Part shown: positions 63,661-64,000 of the stretch, one piece after another | Position numbering within the stretch: the stretch's first letter is position 1 | Layout of the letters: each line of letters begins with the position of its first letter | From: Pseudomonas orientalis | Lineage (GTDB): Bacteria; Pseudomonadota; Gammaproteobacteria; Pseudomonadales; Pseudomonadaceae | DNA length: 64,000 bases | Reading direction: 5' to 3' | Assembly (NCBI RefSeq): GCF_002934065.1 | Contig: NZ_CP018049.1 | Span: 3,594,501 to 3,658,500, forward strand | The notes under the pieces: generated by a model | Seen by the model: the letters and a program-made list of their open reading frames with translations, nothing else | Database searches by the model: none | What the model was told of the DNA's origin: nothing | Program-made: the position numbers and the translations under genes

Positions 63661-64000
63661 TTATTCCGTGCGGGTGGCTGGGGTGGTCGCGGCGACGTTG
63701 TTGGCGTTGAACCCGCCACCCAGGGCCTGCATCAATTGAATCGACAGATCGATCTGCGCAGCATTCAGGCTTGCCAACTGACGCTGGGCCTGCAGCAGTT
63801 GCTGCTCGATGCTGAGCACATCCAGGTAATTACCGATGCCGGAGCTGTAGCGCTGCACCCCGGTGTCGTAGGACTGCTGCGCGATGTCGGCGGCGTGTTG
63901 CTGGGCCTGGATCTGCCGCCCGGTGTCGCGCAGTTGCGACAGGGTGGTGCCGATATCGCCGAGGGCTTGCACCAGGGTCTTGTTGTACTGGGCCACGGCC
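63661..64000 (-). CDS. OprM/NodT-family outer-membrane efflux protein (C-terminal part)
   Basis: The window ends inside this gene; only about the last 113 codons are seen. The pattern VAQYNKTLVQALGDIGTTLS and YDTGVQRYSSGIGNYLDVLS, with LLQAQRQLASLNAAQIDLSI, is typical of the final OEP repeat of NodT-like factors. It ends in a low-complexity tail NNVAATTPATRTE. It is the first visible gene of the efflux operon with the EmrA/EmrB-like genes; a regulator may lie beyond the window. Confidence 0.92.
   Translation of the reverse strand, partial: AVAQYNKTLVQALGDIGTTLSQLRDTGRQIQAQQHAADIAQQSYDTGVQRYSSGIGNYLDVLSIEQQLLQAQRQLASLNAAQIDLSIQLMQALGGGFNANNVAATTPATRTE

Overview
The window is chromosomal DNA from a member of the Pseudomonas fluorescens group. 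Three things point there: the aceA-nuoABCDEFGHIJKLMN order with a fused nuoCD gene, the lpxH-ppiB-glnS-cysS block, and many REP/REPIN palindromes built on the GGGGGCTTGCCCCC core. I saw no rRNA, tRNA, CRISPR array, transposase or phage genes. All calls come from reading the sequence; no database search was run.

Layout. 1-2.7 kb: tail of an unknown gene, a secretin-N-like periplasmic protein and isocitrate lyase (aceA). 3.1-18.1 kb: the complete 13-gene complex I operon. 18.3-27.9 kb: small and accessory genes (orphan antitoxin-like HTH protein, outer-membrane beta-barrel protein, small charged proteins, DUF3087-like protein, DHA2 MFS transporter, a candidate type III effector behind an HrpL box, DyP peroxidase, unusual aldehyde dehydrogenase, FUSC protein, TetR regulator). 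28.3-32.9 kb: a four-gene MacAB-TolC-like exporter whose ATPase and permease are separate genes. 33-43.2 kb: a ten-gene minus-strand operon joining an SfnB-type dehydrogenase, a lone dehydrogenase C-terminal domain, an FMN-type monooxygenase, a truncated acyl-CoA-ligase-like protein, a LivKHMGF-type ABC importer and an FAD/NAD(P) oxidoreductase, behind a sigma-54 promoter with an upstream dyad. 43.3-46.7 kb: a Ser/Thr-rich protein with kinase-like motifs, and a divergent XRE-cupin regulator and EamA transporter. 46.9-53 kb: a six-gene Mrp/Mnh/Sha cation/proton antiporter operon. 53-55 kb: an OlsB-like N-acyltransferase paired with an acyl-CoA-dehydrogenase-like protein. 55.4-60.1 kb: cysS, glnS, ppiB, lpxH. 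60.1-60.9 kb: a 233-bp tandem array. 60.9-64 kb: an EmrB-EmrA-OprM-type efflux operon running off the window.

How the genes work together. aceA and nuo serve central carbon and energy metabolism; MrpA and MrpD share ancestry with NuoL/M/N. The 33-43 kb operon reads as a nutrient-acquisition unit, probably for an organosulfur compound: the importer brings in a substrate that the flavin monooxygenase and SfnB-like enzyme attack, under sigma-54 control. The most distinctive items are the HrpL-box effector candidate, the sigma-54 operon with its degenerate ligase and REPIN-extended monooxygenase, the kinase-like protein, the OlsB-like/dehydrogenase pair, and the tandem array carrying copies of both flanking gene tails.
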